From contig JAHBTL010000012.1 in assembly GCA_019638615.1 (NCBI GenBank), positions 1-64,000 on the forward strand: 64,000 nucleotides of DNA, read 5' to 3'. The stretch comes from Chitinophagaceae bacterium. GTDB lineage: Bacteria; Bacteroidota; Bacteroidia; Chitinophagales; Chitinophagaceae. The notes below the pieces were generated by a model. The model was not told the DNA's origin. It made no database searches and saw nothing but the letters and a program-made list of their open reading frames with translations. This document shows, piece after piece, positions 20,880 through 29,266 of the stretch (position 1 is the first letter of the stretch; the number at the start of each line of letters is the position of its first letter). The position numbers and the translations under genes are program-made.

Positions 20880-21053
20880 TTTGATTGCTGATTTGGAGAT
20901 TGCCGGTTTGAAGTTTTGGGTTGCAGTTACAAGTTGCAGGTTGCAGGAGATTTCTGATTTTGAGATTTTGAGATTTTTGATTAAACTATAAACGAAAAAC
21001 CACAAACTATAAATTACTAATAGCTGATCGCTGACGGCTGACAGCCTTTTAAA
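20880..21053. repeat. composite degenerate intergenic repeat (copy 2)
   Basis: Between the phosphatase and the DUF1573 gene: motif A at 20921-20947 (TTGCAGTTACAAGTTGCAGG), motif B at about 20950-20985 (TTTTGAGATTTTGAGATTTT) and motif C at 21021-21045 (TAGCTGATCGCTGACGGCTG). The order A-B-C is the same as in the copy near 63460. Confidence 0.6.
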
Positions 21054-21081
21054 TGATTTCCTACAGTTAACCCGAAATAGT

Positions 21082-21089
21082 TACCTTTG
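21082..21089 (+). promoter_or_regulatory. candidate -7 box (TACCTTTG) for the DUF1573-yajC-coaE genes
   Basis: TACCTTTG matches the Bacteroidetes -7 consensus 24 bases before the DUF1573 start. No clean -33 TTTG is visible at the expected distance. Confidence 0.45.
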
Positions 21090-21112
21090 CCGCTCTTAAG
21101 CAATCGTTTGTT

Positions 21113-21574
21113 ATGATAAGAAAATATTTTTTTGCATCGCTGCTGGTAGCCGGTTCTCTTACAGCCTGCCAGGAAGCTGAAAAAAAGACAGAAGAGGCAG
21201 CAACAATCAGCCCGGCACCTGCAACTGCTGCTGCGGAACCTGTGCAAAGCGCTGATTTAACCAGGATACAATGGATAGATTCTGCCTTGAATAAGGGCTC
21301 TATTAATGAAGGTGAAAAGCTGGAAATCGTATACCGCTTCAAAAACACGGGAGAAAAACCATTGATCATAAAAGATGTAAAGCCCTCCTGTGGTTGTACA
21401 GTAGCCGAAAGACCTGAGCAACCCATTGCTCCAGGGCAGGAAGGCGCCATTAAGGCCGCTTTTGACAGTCACAATAAACCGGGGCCCAACCACAAAACCA
21501 TTACGGTAACCGCCAACACCCAGCAGGAAACTTATCATCTCAGTTTTGACGTTACCGTAAACAAAAAAAGCTAG
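21113..21574 (+). CDS. DUF1573 domain lipoprotein
   Basis: This 153-residue protein has a lipobox (LVAGSLTAC, Cys19), an Ala/Glu-rich linker to about residue 50 and one DUF1573 domain. The domain shows the usual pattern: INEGEKLEIVYRFKNTGEKPLIIKDVKPSCGCTVAERPEQPIAPGQEGAIKAAFDS with the conserved SCGC motif. The fold is an immunoglobulin-like beta sandwich; the biological role of the family is unknown. It is directly followed by yajC (23 bases), which may point to a role in the envelope. Confidence 0.88.
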   Translation: MIRKYFFASLLVAGSLTACQEAEKKTEEAATISPAPATAAAEPVQSADLTRIQWIDSALNKGSINEGEKLEIVYRFKNTGEKPLIIKDVKPSCGCTVAERPEQPIAPGQEGAIKAAFDSHNKPGPNHKTITVTANTQQETYHLSFDVTVNKKS

Positions 21575-21597
21575 TATTCAATTTTAAATTATCAATA

Positions 21598-21921
21598 ATG
21601 AACAATTCTTTCGTTTTATTACAGGCAGCCGGCAATTCGCAAACAATGTCCATGATCATGATGGTTGGCATCATTGCAGTATTTTATTTCTTCATGATCC
21701 GCCCTCAGACCAAAAAAGCCAAAGAAGCCAAGAACTTTCAAAGCAGCCTGCAAAAAGGCGATAAAGTAGTAACCATTGCCGGCATACATGGAAAAATAGA
21801 AAAAGTGAACGAAGACAGTACCCTTCAACTGGAAGTAAGCCCCGGCAGCTACCTGCGGATCGAAAAAAGCGCCATCAGCATGGAATGGAGCAAGCAGTTG
21901 AACGCCGCTGACAAAAAATAG
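21598..21921 (+). CDS. yajC: preprotein translocase subunit YajC
   Basis: This 107-residue protein has a single N-terminal membrane helix (MSMIMMVGIIAVFYFFMIRPQTKKAKE, residues 17-43) and a cytoplasmic tail with the conserved block LQKGDKVVTIAGIHGKIEKVNEDSTLQLEV. YajC associates with SecDF, which in this window is encoded separately at 46826-49903. The MIRPQ motif right after the helix is diagnostic. Confidence 0.97.
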   Translation: MNNSFVLLQAAGNSQTMSMIMMVGIIAVFYFFMIRPQTKKAKEAKNFQSSLQKGDKVVTIAGIHGKIEKVNEDSTLQLEVSPGSYLRIEKSAISMEWSKQLNAADKK

Positions 21922-21994
21922 ACTTTTATTTTTAATATTTCAATCCGGGATCTGGTACGATTTCGGATTTTTGTTTTTATAAAGACGACCCTGC

Positions 21995-22582
21995 ATGTTG
22001 AAAATAGGCTTAACAGGCGGTATTGGCTCCGGCAAAAGCACCGTGGCGCGTTTGTTTGAAATACATGGCATACCGGTGTATTATGCCGATCAGGCAGCTA
22101 AAGAAATAATGAATACCGATGAAGCACTTAAACAGCAGATCATTCATCATTTTGGCACAGAAACGTACACGAACAATCTCCTTAACCGTACCTGCCTGGC
22201 AGACATCGTTTTTAAAAACAAAGAAAAGCTGGCGTTGCTGAACAGCCTGGTGCATCCGGCTACCATAAGGGATGCACACAACTGGATGAAACAACAAAAC
22301 TCTCCTTATACTGTTAAGGAAGCCGCGCTGATCTTTGAAAGCGGGTCGCAGGTTGAGCTGGATTATGTGATAGGGGTATATGCTCCCAAATCGCTGCGTA
22401 TCCATCGCACCATGCAGCGCGACCAGGTTGCCCGCGAGGATGTGATCAAACGGATGGAAAACCAGATTGATGAAGAAATAAAAATGCGGCTGTGCGATTT
22501 TGTTGTATACAACGATGAACAGCAGTTACTGATACCGCAGGTAAACAGGCTGCATGAGCAATTGCTTGAACGAGCGAGATAA
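21995..22582 (+). CDS. coaE: dephospho-CoA kinase
   Basis: This 195-residue enzyme phosphorylates dephospho-CoA at the 3'-hydroxyl, the last step of coenzyme A synthesis. The P-loop GLTGGIGSGKST is at residues 6-17, followed by GIPVYYADQAAKEIM and the conserved LVHPAT and QMARDQ-like segments (RTMQRDQVAREDVIKRMENQ). Length is normal for the family. It is the last gene of the nusB-yajC-coaE run and is followed by a repeat-filled spacer. Confidence 0.97.
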   Translation: MLKIGLTGGIGSGKSTVARLFEIHGIPVYYADQAAKEIMNTDEALKQQIIHHFGTETYTNNLLNRTCLADIVFKNKEKLALLNSLVHPATIRDAHNWMKQQNSPYTVKEAALIFESGSQVELDYVIGVYAPKSLRIHRTMQRDQVAREDVIKRMENQIDEEIKMRLCDFVVYNDEQQLLIPQVNRLHEQLLERAR

Positions 22583-22797
22583 GCTGTCAGCGATCAGACG
22601 TCAGCTTTGAGAACTAATTTGAGATTTGAAATTCGGGATTTGAGATGCAAACTGACATGTAATACCCGACATCCGCTATCCAAATCAGACTCCGAATGTT
22701 CGGAGCCCACATGTAACCTGAAACTTGAAACCTGCTATCAGCTCCATTTCAAATCTCAAATCAAAAATCAACAAATCAAAAATCAGAAATCTCACCC
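22583..22797. repeat. composite degenerate intergenic repeat (copy 3)
   Basis: Between coaE and the cysteine desulfurase: motif C at 22583-22605 (GCTGTCAGCGATCAGACGTC), motif B at 22619-22646 (TTTGAGATTTGAAATTCGGG), motif A inverted at about 22712-22735 (TGTAACCTGAAACTTGAAAC), and motif B inverted at 22747-22795. The convergent genes on either side end close to the repeat. Confidence 0.6.
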
Positions 22798-22802
22798 GTA
22801 AC

Positions 22803-23933
22803 CTACACCAGCTCCACCAATTTCTCCACCACCCTATCCACTTCTTCTTTTGTATTGTATTTGCTGAAAGAAAAACGCACGGCTACCTTACCGGGATCGT
22901 TATAAATGGCCTTAATGACATGAGAGCCCTGGTCGGCGCCGCTGGTGCAGGCGCTGCCGCCCGATGCACAAATATGATTGATATCGAGATTGAATAACAG
23001 CATTTCCGATCTTTCTGTTTTGGGAAAGCTTACATTTAAAACTGTGTACAGGCTACGTCCCCTCGGATCGCCGTTAAACACAACACCCGGTATGTTTTTT
23101 TTCAATTCATCCATCATGTGCTTCTTAATGCCGGCTATCGCCCTGCTATCCTTTTCAAAGCCGGCAGTAGCCAGCTCCAGTGCTTTGGCAAACCCAACAA
23201 TTCCATACAGGTTTTCAGTACCTGCGCGCATGTTCCGCTCCTGCGATCCGCCATGAATAAAAGGCTGAATTTTTACATTTTCATTGATGTACAACATTCC
23301 TACGCCTTTAGGTCCATGAAATTTATGTCCGCCGCCGGTAATGAAGTGAACCGGCGTATCCCGTAAATCAAAGGGAAAATGCCCGACAGTCTGTACGGTA
23401 TCCGAATGAAAAATGGCATTGTATTTCCGGCAGATTTCACCCACTGCATGCAGGTCAAGCATGTTGCCGATTTCATTATTGGCATGCATCAGCGTAACCA
23501 GTGTTTTCTTATCGCTGTCTGCCAGTAAGGCTTCCAGGTCCGCATTGTCTACATGCCCATCCGGCAATAGCTTTACGAACACCAGTTCAGCCTCTCCCCC
23601 TTTACACAGGTATTCAACAGTATGCAATACTGCATGGTGTTCAATGGGCGAAGTAATAATACGCGTGCATCCCAGGTCTTTTACGGCGCCGGCTATAGCG
23701 GTATTGGAGCTTTCCGTACCGCCACTGGTAAAAAAAATTTCAGCGGGGTGCGCATTGAGTATCCTGGCTACCGATTTACGGGCATTTTCAACAGCCAGCC
23801 TGCTTTCGCGTCCGTATGAATATATGGCGGACGGATTGCCGAATCTTTCCCTCATATAGGGCAGCATAGCCTCCAGTACATCACTATCAAGTGGCGTTGT
23901 AGCGGCATTATCAAAATAAATTCTGTTCTGCAC
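22803..23933 (-). CDS. cysteine desulfurase (NifS/IscS type, class V aminotransferase fold)
   Basis: This 376-residue PLP enzyme takes sulfur from cysteine for Fe-S cluster or thio-cofactor synthesis. Visible landmarks are IYFDNAATTPLD at the start, FTSGGTESSNTAI, SPIEHHAV, the PLP-lysine block GGGHKFHGPKGVGMLYI and the reactive-cysteine loop ASGGSACTSGADQGSHV, followed by VRFSFSKYNTKEEVD. It follows glmM by 61 bases on the minus strand. No other Fe-S assembly gene is present, so whether it serves general Fe-S assembly or tRNA thiolation cannot be decided. Confidence 0.93.
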   Translation of the reverse strand: MQNRIYFDNAATTPLDSDVLEAMLPYMRERFGNPSAIYSYGRESRLAVENARKSVARILNAHPAEIFFTSGGTESSNTAIAGAVKDLGCTRIITSPIEHHAVLHTVEYLCKGGEAELVFVKLLPDGHVDNADLEALLADSDKKTLVTLMHANNEIGNMLDLHAVGEICRKYNAIFHSDTVQTVGHFPFDLRDTPVHFITGGGHKFHGPKGVGMLYINENVKIQPFIHGGSQERNMRAGTENLYGIVGFAKALELATAGFEKDSRAIAGIKKHMMDELKKNIPGVVFNGDPRGRSLYTVLNVSFPKTERSEMLLFNLDINHICASGGSACTSGADQGSHVIKAIYNDPGKVAVRFSFSKYNTKEEVDRVVEKLVELV

Positions 23934-23994
23934 AAACGTGTGGTTTATGAAGCAGGTAGTATGAACAGCCGGTACGGATCAATACCGGCACCGG

Positions 23995-25380
23995 TTATTT
24001 TAATTCCTTGATGTCCCGCATCAGGCGAAGCGCAATGTTATTGGCCGTAGATTCAAAGCTGCTTTCGGCATAAATGCGTATGATTGGTTCTGTATTGCTG
24101 GTACGAAGATGTACCCAGTCTGTATCAAATTCAATCTTCAATCCGTCTTCCGTATTGACCGGCTGGGATTTGTACTTGGTTTTAATTTTCTCAAATACAT
24201 CTTTCACATTTACATCCCGCTCCAGCTCTATTTTATTTTTGCTGATGAAATAATCCGGGTAAGTGCCCCTCAATTGTTTGATGCTTTTTTGAGCATGCGC
24301 CAGGTGCGTTAAAAAAAGCGCTATTCCAACCAGGGCGTCCCTGCCGTAATGCAATTCAGGCAAAATAATGCCGCCGTTGCCCTCCCCGCCTATGACCGCG
24401 TTTACCTCTTTCATGCGCGTTACCACGTTCACTTCACCCACCGCACTGGGCGAATATTGCCCCCCGTGTTTTAATGTTACATCTTTTAATGCGCGGGTAG
24501 AAGACATATTGCTCACCGTATTTCCTGGCTTTTTACTCAACACGTAATCGGCTACGGCAACCAGCGTATACTCTTCCCCAAACATGCTTCCGTCTTCACA
24601 TACAAAACAAAGCCGGTCAACATCGGGATCTACTGCTATGCCCAGGTCGGCTCCCAGCTTTTGCACTTTGGTGCTTAATTCCACCAGGTTTTCGGGCAGG
24701 GGCTCGGGATTGTGCGCGAACTTACCGGTCACCTCTTCATTGATCACAGTAATATCATTGGCCTCCACCCCTAAAGCTTTCAGTAATTCGGGAACAAATA
24801 AAGCGCCTGTACTGTTTACCGCATCTACCACAATTTTGAATTTCCTTGCCTTAATGGCAGATTTGTCCACCAGTTCCAGGGAAGTGATCGCCTCAATGTG
24901 CTTTTCGAGGTAGCTGTTGTCTTCCGTAAGCGTGCCCAGCTTGTCTACCCCAACAAACGAAAAGTCTTCACTGGCGGCAATATCAAGCACTTCTTTTCCG
25001 TCCTGCCCCGAAATGAACTCGCCCTTGCTGTTCAACAGCTTAAGTGCATTCCATTCCCTGGGATTGTGGCTGGCAGTTAAAATAATGCCGCCCCCCGCCT
25101 GCTCCATCACTACCGCTACTTCTACTGTGGGTGTGGTGCTTAGCCCCAGGTCAATTACATCGATGCCCAGCGCGTTCAAAGTGCTTACCACAATGTTCCG
25201 TACCAGGGGACCGCTTATGCGGCCGTCCCTGCCGATCACCACCTTGCGGCTGCCTGTTTTTTCAATCAGCCAGGTGCCGTAAGCCGCCGTAAATTTTACT
25301 ATGTCTAATGGAGAGAGCGTTTCGCCTGGTTTCCCGCCTATTGTTCCTCTTATGCCGGATATACTCTTGATCAATGCCAC
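23995..25380 (-). CDS. glmM: phosphoglucosamine mutase
   Basis: This 461-residue enzyme would convert glucosamine-6-phosphate to glucosamine-1-phosphate for peptidoglycan and LPS precursors. The phosphoserine loop is TASHNPREWN (near residue 103-112), the metal loop is DPDVDRLCF and the sugar-binding loop is GGEGNGGIILPEL. The C-terminal phosphate-binding segment is LRTSNTEPIIRIYAE. Bacteroidetes GlmM-like proteins cannot always be separated from phosphoglucomutase/phosphomannomutase by eye, though RGTIGG at the start and the EGNGG loop support GlmM. Translation appears to start at GTG (25378-25380). A 52-residue membrane protein gene lies 38 bases upstream. Confidence 0.88.
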   Translation of the reverse strand: MALIKSISGIRGTIGGKPGETLSPLDIVKFTAAYGTWLIEKTGSRKVVIGRDGRISGPLVRNIVVSTLNALGIDVIDLGLSTTPTVEVAVVMEQAGGGIILTASHNPREWNALKLLNSKGEFISGQDGKEVLDIAASEDFSFVGVDKLGTLTEDNSYLEKHIEAITSLELVDKSAIKARKFKIVVDAVNSTGALFVPELLKALGVEANDITVINEEVTGKFAHNPEPLPENLVELSTKVQKLGADLGIAVDPDVDRLCFVCEDGSMFGEEYTLVAVADYVLSKKPGNTVSNMSSTRALKDVTLKHGGQYSPSAVGEVNVVTRMKEVNAVIGGEGNGGIILPELHYGRDALVGIALFLTHLAHAQKSIKQLRGTYPDYFISKNKIELERDVNVKDVFEKIKTKYKSQPVNTEDGLKIEFDTDWVHLRTSNTEPIIRIYAESSFESTANNIALRLMRDIKELK

Positions 25381-25418
25381 AAAACAAAATTTTAAGGATG
25401 CAAATCTAGTAGAAAATT

Positions 25419-25577
25419 TTATAACGCCATGATTCTCTTTAAGAACCAGACAATAATTAAGCCGGGAAACAAAACAATAATTACATTTGTTAAAACAATC
25501 TCTTTAATCCATGTCGGGAGACCATTGGTTCCAGCATTATTATCGTAATTATCTCCATCTTTCAGCTTCCATTCCAT
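25419..25577 (-). CDS. small single-span membrane protein, 52 residues
   Basis: An ATG-initiated frame upstream of glmM encodes a hydrophilic N-terminus rich in Asp/Asn (MEWKLKDGDNYDNNAG), then one strongly hydrophobic helix (about residues 27-46, IVLTNVIIVLFPGLIIVWFL) and a basic end KRIMAL. The positive charge after the helix predicts an inner-membrane protein with the N-terminus outside. The gene lies 38 bases before glmM on the same strand, so the two may be co-transcribed. No family is recognised. The well-formed helix, charge pattern and operon position favour a real gene over a chance frame. Confidence 0.55.
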   Translation of the reverse strand: MEWKLKDGDNYDNNAGTNGLPTWIKEIVLTNVIIVLFPGLIIVWFLKRIMAL

Positions 25578-25620
25578 ATCAACCCGTAAATGGCGGCTTT
25601 TGCTTTAAAAACACAAAAGC

Positions 25621-26190
25621 ATGAATAGTATTATCCGTTACGATATAGAGCTGTTTACCAAAATAAACGGGGTTTGGCACAACAGTTTTTTAGACTGGCT
25701 TTGTCCGCTGCTGCGAAACCAGTTCTTCTGGTCGCCCCTGTACCTGTTCCTGGTGGTTTTTATGCTGATGAATTTTGGGCGCCGCGGGTTGTACTGGATA
25801 TTATTTTTTCTTGTAACATTTGCTATTACGGATATGTTCAGCAGTTCGGTAATCAAGCCATTCGTGGGCAGGTTGAGACCCTGCAATAACCCGATGCTGG
25901 CCGATACCATACGTTCGCTGGTGAGCTGTGGCACTGGCAAAAGCTTCACATCGTCTCATGCGGCCAACCATTTCGGATTAGGAGTATTTTGTTTCCGTAC
26001 TTTTTTGTTTGCCCCCATGTTCTGGCGATGGAGCTTTCTTTTCTGGGCTTTTGCCATTTCTTATTCGCAGATATATGTGGGGGTGCATTTCCCGCTTGAT
26101 ATTACCTGCGGCGCTATACTGGGTTGCCTGGTCGGCGCGGCAACCGGGAAGCTGTTTAACAGCAGGGTTGGTTTAGCCGCTTTAGCTTAA
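25621..26190 (+). CDS. PAP2-family membrane phosphatase
   Basis: This 189-residue inner-membrane protein has five to six hydrophobic helices and the three PAP2 motifs: KPFVGRLRPCNN (KxxxxxxRP), TSSHAANHFG (PSGH-like, here SSHA) and SQIYVGVHFPLDITCGAILG (SRxxxxxHxxxD-like). The family removes phosphate from lipid substrates such as undecaprenyl diphosphate or phosphatidate; the substrate here is not evident. It is followed after 11 bases by the CNNM-type gene and likely co-transcribed. Confidence 0.9.
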   Translation: MNSIIRYDIELFTKINGVWHNSFLDWLCPLLRNQFFWSPLYLFLVVFMLMNFGRRGLYWILFFLVTFAITDMFSSSVIKPFVGRLRPCNNPMLADTIRSLVSCGTGKSFTSSHAANHFGLGVFCFRTFLFAPMFWRWSFLFWAFAISYSQIYVGVHFPLDITCGAILGCLVGAATGKLFNSRVGLAALA

Positions 26191-26201
26191 CTTCATGTAC
26201 T

Positions 26202-27497
26202 ATGATCGAGATGCTGATAATATTGGGATTGATTTTACTGAACGGGCTTTTTTCAATGGCTGAGATCGCACTTGTTTCTTCCCGCAAAGCAAGGCTGGAA
26301 GCCCAGGCAGCCAAAGGTGATAAAAGGGCGAAAGAGGCGCTTGAGCTGGCCGAAAAACCGGATAATTTTCTTTCTACCGTTCAGATAGGCATTACCCTCA
26401 TCGGCATCTTAACGGGTATCTATTCCGGGGAATCGTTAAAAACCGACCTGGTTGAACAACTTTACCGCTTTGAATGGCTGCGTCCCTATGTGAATGGAAC
26501 GGCAACCGCCATCATTGTTATTATCATTACTTATTTTACATTGGTGCTGGGTGAGCTGGTACCCAAACGCCTCGGTTTATCGCGCCCCGAATCCATAGCC
26601 AAGCTGGTAGCGGGGCCCATGAGCGTAATTACCAAAATAACATACCCGTTCGTATGGCTGCTGAGCAAGTCAACTTATTATACCGTAAAACTGTTCAATA
26701 TACAGAAGAAAGACAATTATGTTACGGAAGAAGAAATCAAGGCCATCATAAGCGAAGGAACGGAACAGGGCACCATTGAAGAAGCCGAACAGGAGATCAT
26801 TGAAAGGGTGTTTCACCTGGGCGACCGCAACATCACCTCGCTGATGACGCATAGAAATGACATCGTATGGTTCGACCTGGAAAAAAATGAAAAGATCATT
26901 AAGGAGAAAGTATTAGCCGAACCGCATTCCGTTTATCCTATATGCAACCAGTCTATTGACAACATATTGGGCGTTGTATCTATAAAAGATCTTTACCTGC
27001 AGGAAGGTACGGCTTTGCTGGAGGAAATCATGCAGCCGGCCCTGTTCGTGCCGGAGAACAATACGGCTTACCAGGTGCTGGAACGTTTCAAGGAAACAAA
27101 GCTCCATTGCTGTTTTGTGGTAGATGAATACGGTAGCCTGTTGGGCATGATCACGCTGAATGATATCCTGGAAGCCATTGTGGGCGACATCCCGCAAACG
27201 GATGTGGAAGATTACGAGATAAAGGAAAGGGAGGACGGGTCTTATTTCGTGGACGGGCAGATCCCTTTTTATGATTTCCTGAGAACCTTCGGAAAAACAG
27301 AGTGGATGAACGAAGGAGAACAGGAATTTGATACGTTGGCCGGCTTCATACTGCATGAGCTGGAGCGCATTCCCCGCACGGGCGACAGCCTTGAATGGAG
27401 GGGCTTTTCTTTTGAAATAGCCGATATGGACGGGCATCGTATTGACAAGATACTGGTAACCGTTTCGGAAGAGATCAAAAAAGAAATGGAAGAGTAA
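26202..27497 (+). CDS. hemolysin-family CNNM/CorC-type membrane protein
   Basis: This 431-residue protein has a DUF21/CNNM membrane domain (residues 1-190, with LFSMAEIALVSSRKARLEAQAAKGDKRA and VLGELVPKRLGLSRPE), a CBS pair (about 210-330, with ILGVVSIKDL and LLGMITLNDILEAIVGDI) and a C-terminal CorC_HlyC domain (about 345-425, ending RIDKILV). The architecture is that of magnesium or cobalt transport proteins, although the family was named for hemolysin. Spacing suggests co-transcription with the PAP2 gene. Confidence 0.93.
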   Translation: MIEMLIILGLILLNGLFSMAEIALVSSRKARLEAQAAKGDKRAKEALELAEKPDNFLSTVQIGITLIGILTGIYSGESLKTDLVEQLYRFEWLRPYVNGTATAIIVIIITYFTLVLGELVPKRLGLSRPESIAKLVAGPMSVITKITYPFVWLLSKSTYYTVKLFNIQKKDNYVTEEEIKAIISEGTEQGTIEEAEQEIIERVFHLGDRNITSLMTHRNDIVWFDLEKNEKIIKEKVLAEPHSVYPICNQSIDNILGVVSIKDLYLQEGTALLEEIMQPALFVPENNTAYQVLERFKETKLHCCFVVDEYGSLLGMITLNDILEAIVGDIPQTDVEDYEIKEREDGSYFVDGQIPFYDFLRTFGKTEWMNEGEQEFDTLAGFILHELERIPRTGDSLEWRGFSFEIADMDGHRIDKILVTVSEEIKKEMEE

Positions 27498-27544
27498 TTT
27501 TGAATGCTTTAGGGTGGAGGTGAAAGCTGTGGGGTGTAAGATAT

Positions 27545-27700
27545 TTATGCCATCTCTATCCCCCTGATCTCTTTCAGCTTAAACAATGCTTCATCCGCCC
27601 GGTTCTTCGGTATCCCTATTTTCATGTGACAGAACATGAAAAAGAAGTTGTAATGGTCGTCGGGTAGCAAAAAAGCCGGAACTTTAGCAGTTAACAACAT
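27545..27700 (-). pseudogene. fragment of a yigZ-like gene (3' end only)
   Basis: Read on the minus strand, the last 32 or so codons encode FCHMKIGIPKNRADEALFKL followed by KEIRGIEMA and a stop. This nearly matches the end of the YigZ-family protein at 44217-44831 (FCHMKIGVPKNRAEEALFKL, then KEVRGIEIK). The DNA is visibly similar over about 90 bases (27551-27640 against 44223-44312). The upstream part has no resemblance to YigZ although an ATG at 27700 keeps the frame open for 51 residues. It is most simply a partial duplication or the tail of a lost paralogue. Confidence 0.7.
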
Positions 27701-27863
27701 TAATCGGCATTAATGCAATCATCGATTTCATCGGCAACAGGAACAATAGCAGCATTACTCAGGCGGCTGCGTAGCGTTCATCAACCTGCACCCAAAGCAT
27801 TGGCAGCGGCTGTGGGATTGCCATTTTCGTTTTGCTGATCAAGTAATCCTAATTCTTGCCCGG

Positions 27864-27974
27864 GCTTTTATACTCAACGCAGAGGTGTTTGTAGAAAGTA
27901 ATGAAGATGGAGGATCAACCTATATAATTGAAGTCCCTGTTATTCAATCAGAAAAAGCAGTAAATTCAAGATAA
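27864..27974 (+). pseudogene. possible remnant of a histidine kinase C-terminus
   Basis: This short open stretch lacks a start. It reads ILNAEVFVESNEDGGSTYII, then EVPVIQ and a short tail before TAA at 27972-27974. The pattern of Gly-Gly-Ser-Thr followed by a beta strand and Val-Pro resembles the end of a HATPase domain. The rest of the 27498-28114 gap (apart from the yigZ fragment) shows no intact gene; several stops interrupt all frames. A response regulator without a kinase lies 1.3 kb away. The call is tentative because only about 36 residues remain. Confidence 0.35.
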
Positions 27975-28114
27975 AGGCAATCATCCACGAAAAATCATTT
28001 CATGATCGCCGTTTTGAAAACAAAATTCTCCTGTTTACAAACCTTTTTTCCAGTGCTGAGAGACAATATCGCACCTTATTTTACTTATGTGGAAGATGTG
28101 TCAAAAGAAATACT

Positions 28115-29089
28115 TTACTTAATCACCTGCGCTCCTTTTATATCCAGTTTTCTTATAAGGGTCATTGGCGTTTTAATACCCATAACCTGTACAAAGCCCG
28201 ATATTTTTGTTGTGTAATGGCTTCTTTCTACCATTCCTGAATTGCCATTAACATAAGCAATTCCTGTTCGTTTCCCTGTCAGCGTTGCAGACACATCTTT
28301 TTGCCCTGGAATATTCGTTATGGCACCCTCTGCACTTTTCATCTTCGACTCGGAAGCGACTACAATTTTTCCGTCATCATTTATTTCTTTTATCAAAAAG
28401 ATCGTTTCTATATCCATAGGTAGTTCGCCTTCCTGCTTTTCGCTGACCATCCATCGAAAACCCAGGTAAACGGATGTATCGGGAAGCGTTTTAAACATCT
28501 GCCCGATATTACCTTTAACAATGCCATTAATAATAATCTGGTCCCATTGTTGCCTGGCGATCTCTCTTCCATAACTGTCATTATCGGAAAACCCGGACAG
28601 AAATCTATAGCCTAATTCTTCATACCCGTTAATGGATTTAACAGCTCCATTGCTGCTTACAGTTACGGTAATTGTCTGGTCTTTTAATGCATTGAGCATT
28701 CGCTCCACAGGATTATTGGTAAGCCCTGCTGTTTCTGCATTCAGTTCGGTTTCTTTATCACCTTTTTTTGTAGCAACTTTTATGTTATCATACCTGACGG
28801 TAAACACTATATGATCGTTTGAATCTTTGCTAATAGTGTATAAATTTTTAACCTCCGTATTATTTACGGTTTCTACTTTATTATTTTCCATTTCGATAAG
28901 CGTGGTAGTTTCATTTGTGGTGGTGTACCTATAAACAGTTCCATCCGCCGGCGACAAATGCAACGCATATACTTTTGCTGTGTCCACCACTGTGTTTTTT
29001 ATAACATCTTCTATATTGGTGGCAATTTCCTGCTCAGGAGTTCTTGCCTTGCAGGCTGATAATAAGAGGAGAAAAAATAGTAATCGCAT
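28115..29089 (-). CDS. DUF6263-like lipoprotein
   Basis: This 324-residue protein has a short lipoprotein signal (LLLLSAC, Cys13). The rest looks like an all-beta envelope protein with alternating strands: YRYTTTNETTTLIEMENNKVET, HIVFTVRYDNIKVATKKGD, and a conserved-looking NPVERMLNALKDQTITVTVSSNGAVKSINGYEEL segment. The pattern agrees with DUF6263, a Bacteroidetes family of unknown function. It lies between the gene graveyard at 27.5-28.1 kb and the response regulator and is probably transcribed on its own. Confidence 0.7.
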   Translation of the reverse strand: MRLLFFLLLLSACKARTPEQEIATNIEDVIKNTVVDTAKVYALHLSPADGTVYRYTTTNETTTLIEMENNKVETVNNTEVKNLYTISKDSNDHIVFTVRYDNIKVATKKGDKETELNAETAGLTNNPVERMLNALKDQTITVTVSSNGAVKSINGYEELGYRFLSGFSDNDSYGREIARQQWDQIIINGIVKGNIGQMFKTLPDTSVYLGFRWMVSEKQEGELPMDIETIFLIKEINDDGKIVVASESKMKSAEGAITNIPGQKDVSATLTGKRTGIAYVNGNSGMVERSHYTTKISGFVQVMGIKTPMTLIRKLDIKGAQVIK

Positions 29090-29266
29090 AAAGTCAGCTA
29101 TTGAGTTTAATATGTGTGTGCATGTTTTGTATTACAATTATACTCCAATATTCCGGCTTTGCATTAAGGCATGAATATAAATACAGAAAAATATTTTACT
29201 AAAGCCCTTGCTCATTTTCCCTACTACTAATAATTGTACTTAGTTATATTTTATCGCTGAACGCTC

